Assembly (NCBI GenBank): GCA_030725745.1
Contig: JANRFH010000003.1
Span: 42,344-106,343 of the forward strand
Length of the DNA: 64,000 nt
DNA from: Akkermansiaceae bacterium
GTDB lineage: Bacteria > Verrucomicrobiota > Verrucomicrobiia > Verrucomicrobiales > Akkermansiaceae
Direction: 5' to 3'
Below, in pieces: positions 1-8,000 of the stretch (the stretch's first letter is position 1; each line of letters starts with the position of its first letter). Made by a program: the position numbers and the translations under genes. Below the pieces are notes generated by a model, which was given only the letters and a program-made list of their open reading frames with translations, was not told where the DNA came from and made no database searches.

Positions 1-2
1 AT

Positions 3-578
3 CTCCACGATGAACTCGGCGCAGATCTCCACACCATCGGACTGCTCAGCGATCTAGCGGAGGATTCCGGGGATGATCCGCAACAACGCGCCATTCTTCA
101 CCAGCGCATTCGCAACGTCACGGAGCAAACCGGCACCGCAGTGCGCCACTGCACCGACATGCTCTCCGCCAAAGGCCTCTCGACCGATTTCCGCTCCGAT
201 ATGGATCGCGCCTCGCGCCGCATCATGTCCAGACTCAGCCACAAAATCTCCATCGAAGGGGAGGAACATCTAGCCCGCCTAAAGCCGCGCACACGCAACG
301 ACCTTTTCCTATTTTTTAAAGAGTGCCTCGTCAATATCAGCCGCCACTCGGGTGCCACAGAATACGCCACAAACCTCACCGCCGATACCAAATCCGTTCA
401 GCTTTCCGTCAGTGACAACGGTCGCGGCCTCCCCGGTCGGAAGGAAAACAGTGTGCCCGGCTCCCTGATGCGGCGCGCAAGCCTGATGGGCGCAAAAGTC
501 AGCGCCGATACCATCCCCGGAGGAGGCACTTGCATCAACCTCACCCTCAACACAAGAAAATGGCTTCGCCGCTCCTAA
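3..578 (+). CDS. Sensor histidine kinase, C-terminal part (NarX/HisKA_3 type)
   Basis: The reading frame is open from the window edge, so the N-terminal sensor part is missing. The first visible residues, LHDELGADLHTIG, are the H-box of a HisKA_3 dimerisation domain; the phospho-accepting His lies at bases 6-8. About 100 residues later comes an HATPase_c domain with the N-box region (FFKECLVNISRHS), the G1 box (VSDNGRGLPG) and a glycine-rich C-terminal box (IPGGGTCINL). This is the kinase type that pairs with LuxR/NarL response regulators, and one starts 11 bases downstream, so they are almost certainly a cognate pair in one operon. The signal cannot be told from this fragment. Confidence 0.9.
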   Translation, partial: LHDELGADLHTIGLLSDLAEDSGDDPQQRAILHQRIRNVTEQTGTAVRHCTDMLSAKGLSTDFRSDMDRASRRIMSRLSHKISIEGEEHLARLKPRTRNDLFLFFKECLVNISRHSGATEYATNLTADTKSVQLSVSDNGRGLPGRKENSVPGSLMRRASLMGAKVSADTIPGGGTCINLTLNTRKWLRRS

Positions 579-589
579 CACCCCATCCA

Positions 590-1246
590 ATGACCATGAT
601 CCGCACCATGTTGGTGGAAGACCACCCCGAATACCGAGAAGTGCTCGAACTCGCCATCGCCAAGGCTCCCGACCTGGAGCTCACCGGCGAATTCGGAACC
701 GCCGAGCGCGCCCTTCGCACCATCCTCGATGACGAACTTCCACAATCTCCCGAAGTCATCTTGCTCGATCTCAATCTCCCCGGAATGGGAGGCATCGAGT
801 CCATCCCGCATTTCATCGACGCCGTGCCGGGCATCAAGATCATCGTACTCACACAATCCGAGCAGGAAGCGGACGTTCTCGCCGCCATCTCAAGTGGAGC
901 CTCTGGCTACATGCTGAAATCCTCCACGGTAAAAAAAATCACCGATGCGATACGGGCTGTCATGAATGGCGGCGCATCGCTCGATCCCAAGGTCGCCCGT
1001 TTTATCATGAACACCCTCAGGGGCAGCATCCCGCAATCCAATTCCAACGCCCCTTCATTAACGGATCGCGAACTGGAAATCATCGCCCTGCTTGCCGAAG
1101 GCCTCGTAAAAAAGGAGATCGCGGATCGGCTAGGCATCAGCACTAGCACCGTCGTCACCCACGTCGGCCATATCTACGAAAAACTCCAAGCAAGCAACGT
1201 CGCCTCCGCCATCAACAAAGCACACCGCCTCGGCCTCCTCGGCTAG
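590..1246 (+). CDS. LuxR/NarL-family response regulator
   Basis: This is a two-domain regulator of about 218 residues. The receiver domain (about 1-125) has acidic residues E10 and D11, phospho-acceptor D60 in LLDLNLPGMGG, T88 in VLTQ and K110 in YMLK. After a short linker, the C-terminal 65 residues form a GerE/LuxR helix-turn-helix (LTDRELEIIALLAEG...KEIADRLGIS). I chose ATG 590 because it starts just before the receiver domain; ATG 596 is equally possible, and neither has a strong ribosome binding site. The frame extends upstream to 530, but that part overlaps the kinase gene. It is probably the output partner of the kinase just upstream. Target genes are unknown. Confidence 0.92.
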   Translation: MTMIRTMLVEDHPEYREVLELAIAKAPDLELTGEFGTAERALRTILDDELPQSPEVILLDLNLPGMGGIESIPHFIDAVPGIKIIVLTQSEQEADVLAAISSGASGYMLKSSTVKKITDAIRAVMNGGASLDPKVARFIMNTLRGSIPQSNSNAPSLTDRELEIIALLAEGLVKKEIADRLGISTSTVVTHVGHIYEKLQASNVASAINKAHRLGLLG

Positions 1247-1266
1247 GTTTTCACTACCTCGATGAA

Positions 1267-1293
1267 TTTGGAGGCCTTTTTCGCCTCCTCAAA
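1267..1293. terminator. Hairpin between convergent genes
   Basis: A stem with arms TTTGGAGGC and GCCTCC(T)CAAA, one base bulged, and a T-rich loop lies between the ends of two convergent genes. It could act as a terminator in either direction, but no clear T-tract follows on either strand. Confidence 0.4.
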
Positions 1294-1350
1294 CAAGTGA
1301 TCGGAAATGGAAACCGTTGTCCTCATGCAACAAAACATCACATGCACGCA

Positions 1351-2205
1351 TCAAGATGTCGAGGCCACGACCGCCCCGTCGACGCTTGCGCCTTCATCCA
1401 CGGTAGCACCCGGCCAGACGACAGAATCCACCACCCGTGCACCTGTTCCTATCACCGCACTTTTTCCGATCACGCTGTTCTCCACCACCGCACCTTCGCC
1501 GATGACGGCCTCGGGGTGAACCGGTTCCTGCAAGGCGAGCTCCCGGTGCGCGGCGAGATAGGAATCCACATCGCCGAGATCCATCCACTCGCCCTCGTCG
1601 AGCACCACCCCACCGATGCCACCCTCCCGCACCAGCTCCTGGAAAGCGGGGATGACGGCGATGACCTCACCGGCCGGGATGCGTTTCAGGAAATCCTTTT
1701 TCACGCAGTAGATCCCCGTGAAGACATGGGTTCCCGGCAGGCCACGCACCTCGCTGCGTACATCTTCCACCCGGCCACCAGCGCCCATGGAAATTTTCTT
1801 CGCACCCCCAGCCGAGCGCAGCGCGAGCGTGACTTCATCTCCGGAAGCCTCATGCGCCTCCACCAATTTCCGCAAATCCATCGAGGAAAAAATATCGCCG
1901 TTGTGGATGAGCAGGCTACCTTCCTCCACCCAGCCCTCGATGTTTTTCAGCCCGCCGCCGGTTTCCAGAAGCACTGGCTCATGGAAAAACGAAACGTCCC
2001 TCCCCGCACCGAAGCCCTCCCATTTCTCCGGCAGGTGATGGGTGTTGATCGCAAAGCGGCTGCACCCGAGAGCCTCGCAGGCTTCTACCGCCCACAGAGC
2101 CAGCGGCTTGTGAAAAAGAGGCACCAGCGGCTTCGGCCACATATCCGTCAACGGCCTCAGCCTCGTCCCCAGTCCCGCTCCCAGAATGAATGCCTGCTTG
2201 ATCAT
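1351..2205 (-). CDS. Sugar-1-phosphate nucleotidyltransferase with hexapeptide tail
   Basis: The 284-residue protein starts with a nucleotidyltransferase fold: MIKQAFILGAGLGTRLRPLT carries the GxGTRLRPLT nucleotide-binding loop, followed by KPLVPLFHKP, an ETGGGLKN segment and HNGDIF (the metal-binding Asp region). The last 60 residues (HPEAVIGEGAVV...IGTGARV) have the isoleucine-rich hexapeptide pattern of a left-handed beta-helix. Such enzymes make NDP-sugars from sugar-1-phosphates. The LETGGG segment resembles MurU (MurNAc-1-phosphate uridylyltransferase) and mannose-1-phosphate guanylyltransferases, and I cannot separate these from sequence alone. It stands alone, facing the response regulator and pointing away from the feo genes. 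Confidence 0.85.
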   Translation of the reverse strand: MIKQAFILGAGLGTRLRPLTDMWPKPLVPLFHKPLALWAVEACEALGCSRFAINTHHLPEKWEGFGAGRDVSFFHEPVLLETGGGLKNIEGWVEEGSLLIHNGDIFSSMDLRKLVEAHEASGDEVTLALRSAGGAKKISMGAGGRVEDVRSEVRGLPGTHVFTGIYCVKKDFLKRIPAGEVIAVIPAFQELVREGGIGGVVLDEGEWMDLGDVDSYLAAHRELALQEPVHPEAVIGEGAVVENSVIGKSAVIGTGARVVDSVVWPGATVDEGASVDGAVVASTS

Positions 2206-2239
2206 CTGGCGCAGAGCCTAGGGCGCACCTGCCAAATCG

Positions 2240-2386
2240 TCACTTCCGAAGAGCGTCCTTTTTCTCAACTCCACAGCCGCAGCCTTTGCCACAGCCGGAC
2301 TTCTTGTTCGGCTTCGCGATTCTGTAGATGAACGCACCGAGTGCGATGGCGACGACCAAGAGAGCGATGGGGCTTTGCCAATCCAT
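2240..2386 (-). CDS. FeoB-associated Cys-rich small membrane protein
   Basis: This 48-residue ORF begins at ATG 2386 and ends at TGA 2240. It has one N-terminal membrane helix (SPIALLVVAIALGAFIY, about residues 5-21), then a basic stretch and a cysteine cluster GCGKGCGCG (residues 31-39). The layout matches the small Cys-rich membrane proteins that follow feoB in many bacteria, and here it lies 33 bases downstream of feoB in the same direction. The cysteines may bind iron or another metal during ferrous iron import; that role is inferred from position. The architecture and location make it a real gene despite its size. Confidence 0.8.
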   Translation of the reverse strand: MDWQSPIALLVVAIALGAFIYRIAKPNKKSGCGKGCGCGVEKKDALRK

Positions 2387-2396
2387 GATGAGAAAA

Positions 2397-2425
2397 CTAT
2401 AAACCTTAAATTTTAAACTTCAAAA
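2397..2425 (-). repeat. 7-bp tandem repeat between feoB and its small partner
   Basis: Read on the minus strand, the bases run GTTTAAA, ATTTAAG, GTTTATA: three 7-bp units of a GTTKARA type. The tract starts within the feoB stop region and fills the gap to the small Cys-rich gene. Similar tracts occur at 19985, 54561 and 63755. Confidence 0.5.
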
Positions 2426-4303
2426 GCGCAGAAGGGTTCCGATCTGGAAGACGAGGAGGGACGCCAGATAGGCGAAGCCAGACATGAAGACGAACTGGCC
2501 GATGCCCCACTTCCACGAGTTAGTTTCTCTCGCTACTACCGCTGTGGTCGGTAGGCACTGGAGCGCGTAGATGAAAAACACCAGTAGCGAGACGAGGGAC
2601 AGTGGCGTGTAGAGCGCTCGGCCATCCGGCCATGTCGCGGCGGCGATGCGATCGCGCAGTCGGCTGCGGGTTTCCTCGTCGTCATCCGTTTCCTCGACAC
2701 TGAAAAGGATGGCCATGGAAGACACGAAGACCTCGCGCGCGGCGAAAGATGTGAGAATGGCCGTTCCGGTGCGACCATCGAAGCCCAGCGGTTTCACGGC
2801 CGGCTCGATGAAATCGCCGATGCGACCCATCGCAGAATAAGCGAGGGCTTCGCCCTGATCATCGGAATCGCTTTTCGGGTAGGTCTTGAGTGCCCAGAGC
2901 AGGATTGAAAGCCCGAGAATGATCGTCCCGGCCTTGCGGACGAACGCCCAAGCGCGATCGAAGACATGGCGGAAAATATAGCCCCACTGCGGCTTGCGGT
3001 AGGAAGGCAGCTCCAGCATGAAGTGGGATGGCTTCGCATCCGGCCCCAGCCTACCACGCAGGATTCGTGCTACGATAAATGCCGTAGCTGTGCCGAAAAA
3101 GTAGATTCCAAAAAGGAAGAGCGCCTGCTTCCACGTGCCTTCCTTTTCATGCAGGAGCAGCGGTACCAGCAGGAAATACACCGGCAGGCGCGCCGAGCAG
3201 CTCATCCAAGGAGCAACGAAGATCGTGACCAGGCGCTCCTTCGCGGAGTCGATGGTGCGGGTGGCCATCACGCCGGGGATCGCGCAGGCATAGGAGCTAA
3301 AAAGTGGCAGGAAGGCTTTGCCGCTGAGACCTGCCTTCGCCATGACTCCATCCATCAGGTAGGCGGCGCGCGCCATGTAGCCAGAGCTTTCCAGCAGGCC
3401 AATGAAGAGGAAAAGCAGGATGATCTGGGGAAGGAAAATGAGAACGCCGCCGACACCTTCGATAACCCCGTCCACAATGAGGGAGCGCAAGTCGCCTTCA
3501 GGCATGAGCGTTGTCACCCATTCGGCCAAGGAACCTTTCAGTCCTTCGATGGCGTCCATCGGGATGGAGGCGAAGGAAAAGATCGCCCAGAAAACGCCGA
3601 ACATCACTGCGATGAACGCGATCCACCCGAATAGAGGATGCAGTAAAATGGAGTCTAGCTTGTCTGAAAAAGTCCGCTGCGAAGAATCCGGGCGCCTCGC
3701 AGCAAGTTCACACAGACCGCTGATGAACCCACGGCGGTGACTCTCGCCATCATCTGTATTCAGCAACCACGAGGCTTCTGACGCAGGAGGAAACGGATGA
3801 CGCAGCGCTTGTTTCAGCTCGATGACTCCCTTCCCTGCATCTGCCTGCATGGCGACGACCGGGATGCCGAGTTCTTCGGAAAGCTTTGCCGGATCCAGCC
3901 GTAGCCCGGCGTTTTCCGCGAGATCCACCATGTTCAGCGCCAGCACGCACGGCAGCTTCATCTCGATGACTTGGAGGGCGAGCTGGAGGTGGCGCTCAAG
4001 GTTCGATGCATCCACGACGCAGACGACGAGATCCGGCTTCGCTGTGCTCTCCAGTTTGCCGGTAAGCGCATCGAGAGCTACTTGCTCGTCCTTTGACTCT
4101 GCCCTGAGCGAGTAGCAGCCAGGTAGATCCAGCACGTTCAGCTTCTGCCCATGTGGTGTATAGGTCTCGCCGATCTTAACCTCGACGGTTACTCCAGAAA
4201 AATTCCCGACACGTTGGTTTTTGCCTGTCAGGGCATTGAAAATTGTCGATTTTCCGGCGTTTGGGTTGCCGACAAGCGCAATGGTAGGATTCTCCTCAGA
4301 CAC
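2420..4303 (-). CDS. feoB: Ferrous iron transporter FeoB
   Basis: The 627-residue protein has an N-terminal G domain: P-loop GNPNAGKS (12-19), the switch I region with VGNFSGVTVE, DLPG (G3) and NMVD (G4). A helical spacer leads to a polytopic membrane part with two Gate regions (LPLFSSYACAIPGVMATR and a later AAREVFVSSMAILF). FeoB imports Fe2+ across the inner membrane, controlled by its GTPase domain. It is shorter than the E. coli protein (773 residues) but within the family range. It lies 17 bases after feoA and just before the Cys-rich small protein, giving a feoA-feoB-small protein operon. Control by iron is likely; see the inverted repeat upstream of feoA. Confidence 0.97.
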   Translation of the reverse strand: MSEENPTIALVGNPNAGKSTIFNALTGKNQRVGNFSGVTVEVKIGETYTPHGQKLNVLDLPGCYSLRAESKDEQVALDALTGKLESTAKPDLVVCVVDASNLERHLQLALQVIEMKLPCVLALNMVDLAENAGLRLDPAKLSEELGIPVVAMQADAGKGVIELKQALRHPFPPASEASWLLNTDDGESHRRGFISGLCELAARRPDSSQRTFSDKLDSILLHPLFGWIAFIAVMFGVFWAIFSFASIPMDAIEGLKGSLAEWVTTLMPEGDLRSLIVDGVIEGVGGVLIFLPQIILLFLFIGLLESSGYMARAAYLMDGVMAKAGLSGKAFLPLFSSYACAIPGVMATRTIDSAKERLVTIFVAPWMSCSARLPVYFLLVPLLLHEKEGTWKQALFLFGIYFFGTATAFIVARILRGRLGPDAKPSHFMLELPSYRKPQWGYIFRHVFDRAWAFVRKAGTIILGLSILLWALKTYPKSDSDDQGEALAYSAMGRIGDFIEPAVKPLGFDGRTGTAILTSFAAREVFVSSMAILFSVEETDDDEETRSRLRDRIAAATWPDGRALYTPLSLVSLLVFFIYALQCLPTTAVVARETNSWKWGIGQFVFMSGFAYLASLLVFQIGTLLRF

Positions 4304-4320
4304 GACTCTAAGCTTCCGAG

Positions 4321-4572
4321 TTAGCGCATTGGGGAGACAATCACTTGTTTCGCCAGCTCGCGGCTAATTGCCATTTTCGCTCCACAAACAGTGCAGAGTA
4401 GATTGCGGCCGTTAGAAATTTTCCGCAGCTGCATCTGCTCGCAGAAGCCGAGATCGCGGAGCCTGTCACAGGCAGGGCCTGTAAGACTGCTGATACGAAC
4501 ATCACAGTTGAGACCAGCTTCATCCAATGAAACCGGAAGTCCAACTTCGCGTGTTGCTTTTGCTGCTGTCAT
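4321..4572 (-). CDS. feoA: Ferrous iron transport protein FeoA
   Basis: This 83-residue cytoplasmic protein has the SH3-like FeoA fold: SLDEAGLNCDVRISSLTG, then RLRDLGFCEQMQLRKI and a closing AISRELAKQVIV strand. FeoA is a partner of FeoB and is needed for ferrous iron uptake. ATG 4572 is preceded by AGGAG about 13 bases upstream, a little far but usable. It is the first gene of the feo operon. A GTTTG-N6-CAAAC inverted repeat lies 30 bases upstream of the start. Confidence 0.93.
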   Translation of the reverse strand: MTAAKATREVGLPVSLDEAGLNCDVRISSLTGPACDRLRDLGFCEQMQLRKISNGRNLLCTVCGAKMAISRELAKQVIVSPMR

Positions 4573-4601
4573 CCGCGAAAAACATCTCCTAATTGAGACT
4601 G

Positions 4602-4617
4602 GTTTGCAATATCAAAC
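4602..4617. promoter_or_regulatory. Inverted repeat upstream of feoA, candidate operator
   Basis: GTTTG and CAAAC arms surround a 6-base centre (CAATAT), 30 bases upstream of the feoA start. Position and symmetry fit a metalloregulator operator (Fur or DtxR type), but the sequence is not a clear match to either consensus. Confidence 0.35.
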
Positions 4618-4673
4618 TGCCGGGTTTTCTGTTTGCAGGTGCTTTTGTGAATAACCGCAGGTAAATAGGGCGA

Positions 4674-5093
4674 ATGGACACGCTTCCCATCATCATCATT
4701 GTTTGCGCACCTTTCTTGTTTGTTGGAGTCTGGTGTTTCGTTTGTTGGATCATCTCGCAAGTGGGAGGATGGGCTGCATTGGCCAAGAAATTTCCCGCCG
4801 ACGGGCTGCCCTCCGGCGAAACTCTCCATGGCGAGTCGCTCCAGCTCAATGGATTCTGCAACTACAACAGTGTGATGAAAATGACGCTTTCCGAACACGG
4901 GCTCCACCTCGCCGTCATGCCTATCTTTGTAGGTCACAAGCCAGTGATGATCCCTTGGAGCGAGATACACCGAGCCGTGCCCCGCAACTTCCTGTGGATT
5001 AAGCAGGTTGGTTTTGAAATCGGCGACCCGAAGGCCGCCACGATGCGAGTGTTGAGGAAAACTTATCTCCGCTTTCCCCTACCCGAGATCTGA
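4674..5093 (+). CDS. Small membrane protein of unknown function
   Basis: I do not recognise this 139-residue protein. It opens with one strong membrane helix (IIIIVCAPFLFVGVWCFVCWII, about residues 6-27). The following soluble domain has alternating strand-like segments (GLHLAVMPIFVGHKPVMIPWSEIHR, KQVGFEIGDPKAATMRVL) that resemble the membrane-proximal PH-like domains of small bacterial proteins. It starts 101 bases from the divergent feoA and ends 4 bases before the convergent protease. ATG 4674 is the only start that keeps the membrane helix intact. Confidence 0.7.
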   Translation: MDTLPIIIIVCAPFLFVGVWCFVCWIISQVGGWAALAKKFPADGLPSGETLHGESLQLNGFCNYNSVMKMTLSEHGLHLAVMPIFVGHKPVMIPWSEIHRAVPRNFLWIKQVGFEIGDPKAATMRVLRKTYLRFPLPEI

Positions 5094-5097
5094 CGCC

Positions 5098-8000
5098 TCA
5101 ACTCTCAGGAACTTCGGTCGCCCTGAGCCTCATGAAACGCTTGGGTTCAAGAGGATCGATCGGTAGCGATGCTTTCATTACCGTCTGGAATTCATTACTT
5201 AGGGCGGGCACTTCTACTTTAGTGATGTCCTCTGTGCTCCAGGTGCCGTCTTCCATGGATGGCGACCATTCCACGATGATGACCACACCTACTAGGCCGA
5301 TCGCCTCTGGATAAGTGATACTGATTTCATCACCCTCTCTCACGAAAATCACGGGCGAAGGTATTTCGATAGTATCCGGCAAAGTACCCATGGCATACTC
5401 CAGGAAGTTCGGGAAAAGATCGAAATCCGGATCTCCGGTAGCCGTCTCATCCGAGAGCATGATGCCTGCAATCCATTCCGGGAATGGTGGCGGGCCGCTG
5501 CCGACATTGAGAACGAATGACTGCGTGGTAACATCACCTAGGATATTGGTGAGTTGAATGGTGATTGGATAAGGCCCGGGGGTAGCATCAAGCGCGACCG
5601 TGCCAGAGATAATACCTGTAGCAGAACTGAGGAACAGACCGTCGGGAAGCACAGATCCAGGTGCTAGGCTGAAAGTCGGAGGATTTTTCAAAACACCGGA
5701 ACGGAGCTGAGAAACAAAAACATCGTTCACTCCACCGTTGGGAAAGCCGGGTGTCACACCTGCCGGCAGCCCCTCGTCATCCGCGACTTTGAACGTTTGG
5801 TTATCGCCCACCAGTCCCGTGGCCGCTACGGAGATCGATACGCTACGGGTTCCGTCGACAGCGGCGTTGTCAATCACTCCGATGGGGAACTTCACCACGC
5901 TCTGGCCTGCACGCATCAGGATGGATGCTGGAACGGTGACCAGACCTGTATTTGATGAGGTGAGCTGGATGAGTGTATCGGTCGTAACCGGCGTGTGTGC
6001 AGTCACCGTTCCCACCGCTGAGGTAGCGCCTGCGTTTTCAAGAACCGTATCTGGCTGGAAGGTGAGATTCAGAAAGATCGATCCTACTTGAGCCGAAGTG
6101 ATGGATACGTTGTCGATGGCCAAGGCATCTCTTAATCCGCTAGTTCCGGAGGACTTGTAGAACCAGCGAAGATAGATAGGAGTTTCAAGGTTATTGAAGC
6201 CTGCAGGCAGGCTGATGTTGCTGAAAGAGGTCACCGTTCCGCTATCTAAGGTTCCGCTGTCATATGCACCGCCGGGAACATCCGTCCAGATACTTGCCGT
6301 ATTTCCCGGAGGGGAGGTGGTGTATTGAAGTTTGAACGATATGCTCCTACCTCCTCTCTTAACTTTGATGATATCGTAAGAAATCTTCAGGTCACTCAGT
6401 CGCCTTGTATTCTCGAGGGTAAGGGTGATGTAACTTGGGTCGAATACACTGCCGGAGGAGCTCCCCAGAAGCCCGATCTGGGATCCAAAGTTATAGTTTC
6501 CAGCAACGAAACTGTCAATGGTGCCCAGCCTCATGGTGGGGAACTCCGTCGTTTTCGTGGTCGAGGTTGTGAGTTGGTTATAGCTCGTCCATCCATCAGG
6601 GTAGTCCCTGCCGTCGGCTCCGGGAATCGTATTGAAATCCTCGGTATATGTTCCCAGCGGAAGCTGCACACGTGCACTTGAATCGGATGTCGGGACAGAT
6701 CGCTTATTGGTTGCCGTGGTAAGAACCCAATTATTGGCTTCGTCCGCATCTATGTCTTCCTGTCCTGCGTAGTAGGTAGCTTCGAGAACGGGTACGTTAC
6801 CTACATTCGGCGTTGTAGCCGTCGAGTTTCCGTAAGCAATCGAATGAATAAGACCTTCACTCGCATCGAGAAGGAAAATCGAATCTCCGGTATTTCCGAA
6901 ATTAGGCCAGTCAGCCCCGTTTGAACTGAAATAACTCCGGTTGGTGCTGGCGACGATGATTTTGCCGCTGGAAGCATCGAAGTTTGGTGCCTCGACCAGT
7001 GGATCTCTCGCTGCACCACCGTTGAAAATCACGATCAATGTCCCGGCTGGAATATTTTCCCAAACTTCGTCTTCAAGGAAAAGCAGGGCATTACCTTCCG
7101 GATCGCTCAAGCTCCAGTTGCTGAGGTCACTGTCCTGCATGACTAGGATTTCCACCCATGCGGCTTGTGTGCCTACCGAGCCTTGGCTGAATTCATGGAT
7201 GATGGCAGGGCGAGTGATTTCCTTGTCCGAGCCATTCAAAACCAAGCCACTAGCATAGGTGAACTCACTGCCCGGCTCGATCGATAAGGGCGGGCGAGTC
7301 AGTATATTAACTGGGCTAGTGACAGTCGGAGCGCTGGTGTTGTTAGAAGTATCCTTTGCACGGATCTCGCAGACCCAAGCCTTCCCGGCATTGTCGGGGG
7401 AAATCGGGAGATTTGCGCTAGTTGCTCCAGACTCATCAACATAAGTGATCAGATCCGTACTGAAGCGCCACTGGTAGGAAACGGTGACGTCATCACCCTC
7501 TGGGTCACTGGTCTCGACAGTAAGTACAGACACCTGTTGGTCGGCGAATGCCTGTGCCCCGTAGTTCACCGTGAAAGCCTCCACGACAGGCACCTGATTC
7601 GCCACGAAAATGGAGACAGGTAAAGACTCCCCGGTCTTGCCATCAGGATCCGTTGATTTGGCGACAATGCTCACATTACCTAGAGGCGGCGTGATTTGGA
7701 TGGCGTATGGCGCGAAGAAATCTGGAGGGCCGAACGGAATGCCGTTAACGAAAAACTGTACATTGGTGATGGGAGAATCGTTGCCATCAATGTCTAAATC
7801 GGTCGCTGTGGCGGTCAGCGTGACAGGCACGTTGGGGCTAAAGAGCGCGCCATCGGCAGGGCTGGTGATAACCAGTTGTGGCGCAGGATTCGTAGGCGCA
7901 TCGGATGCTCCGAATACTGTGAGTTCCAAGCTGTTGAGCGTTCCTACCGCGTTGTTGGCGGCGCTGCGATCCGCTACTTTCACGGTCCATGTGCCACGAG

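Noticed and set aside
1297..2331. Long plus-strand ORF over the nucleotidyltransferase
   Set aside because: The residues are low-complexity and the opposite strand encodes a clear nucleotidyltransferase.
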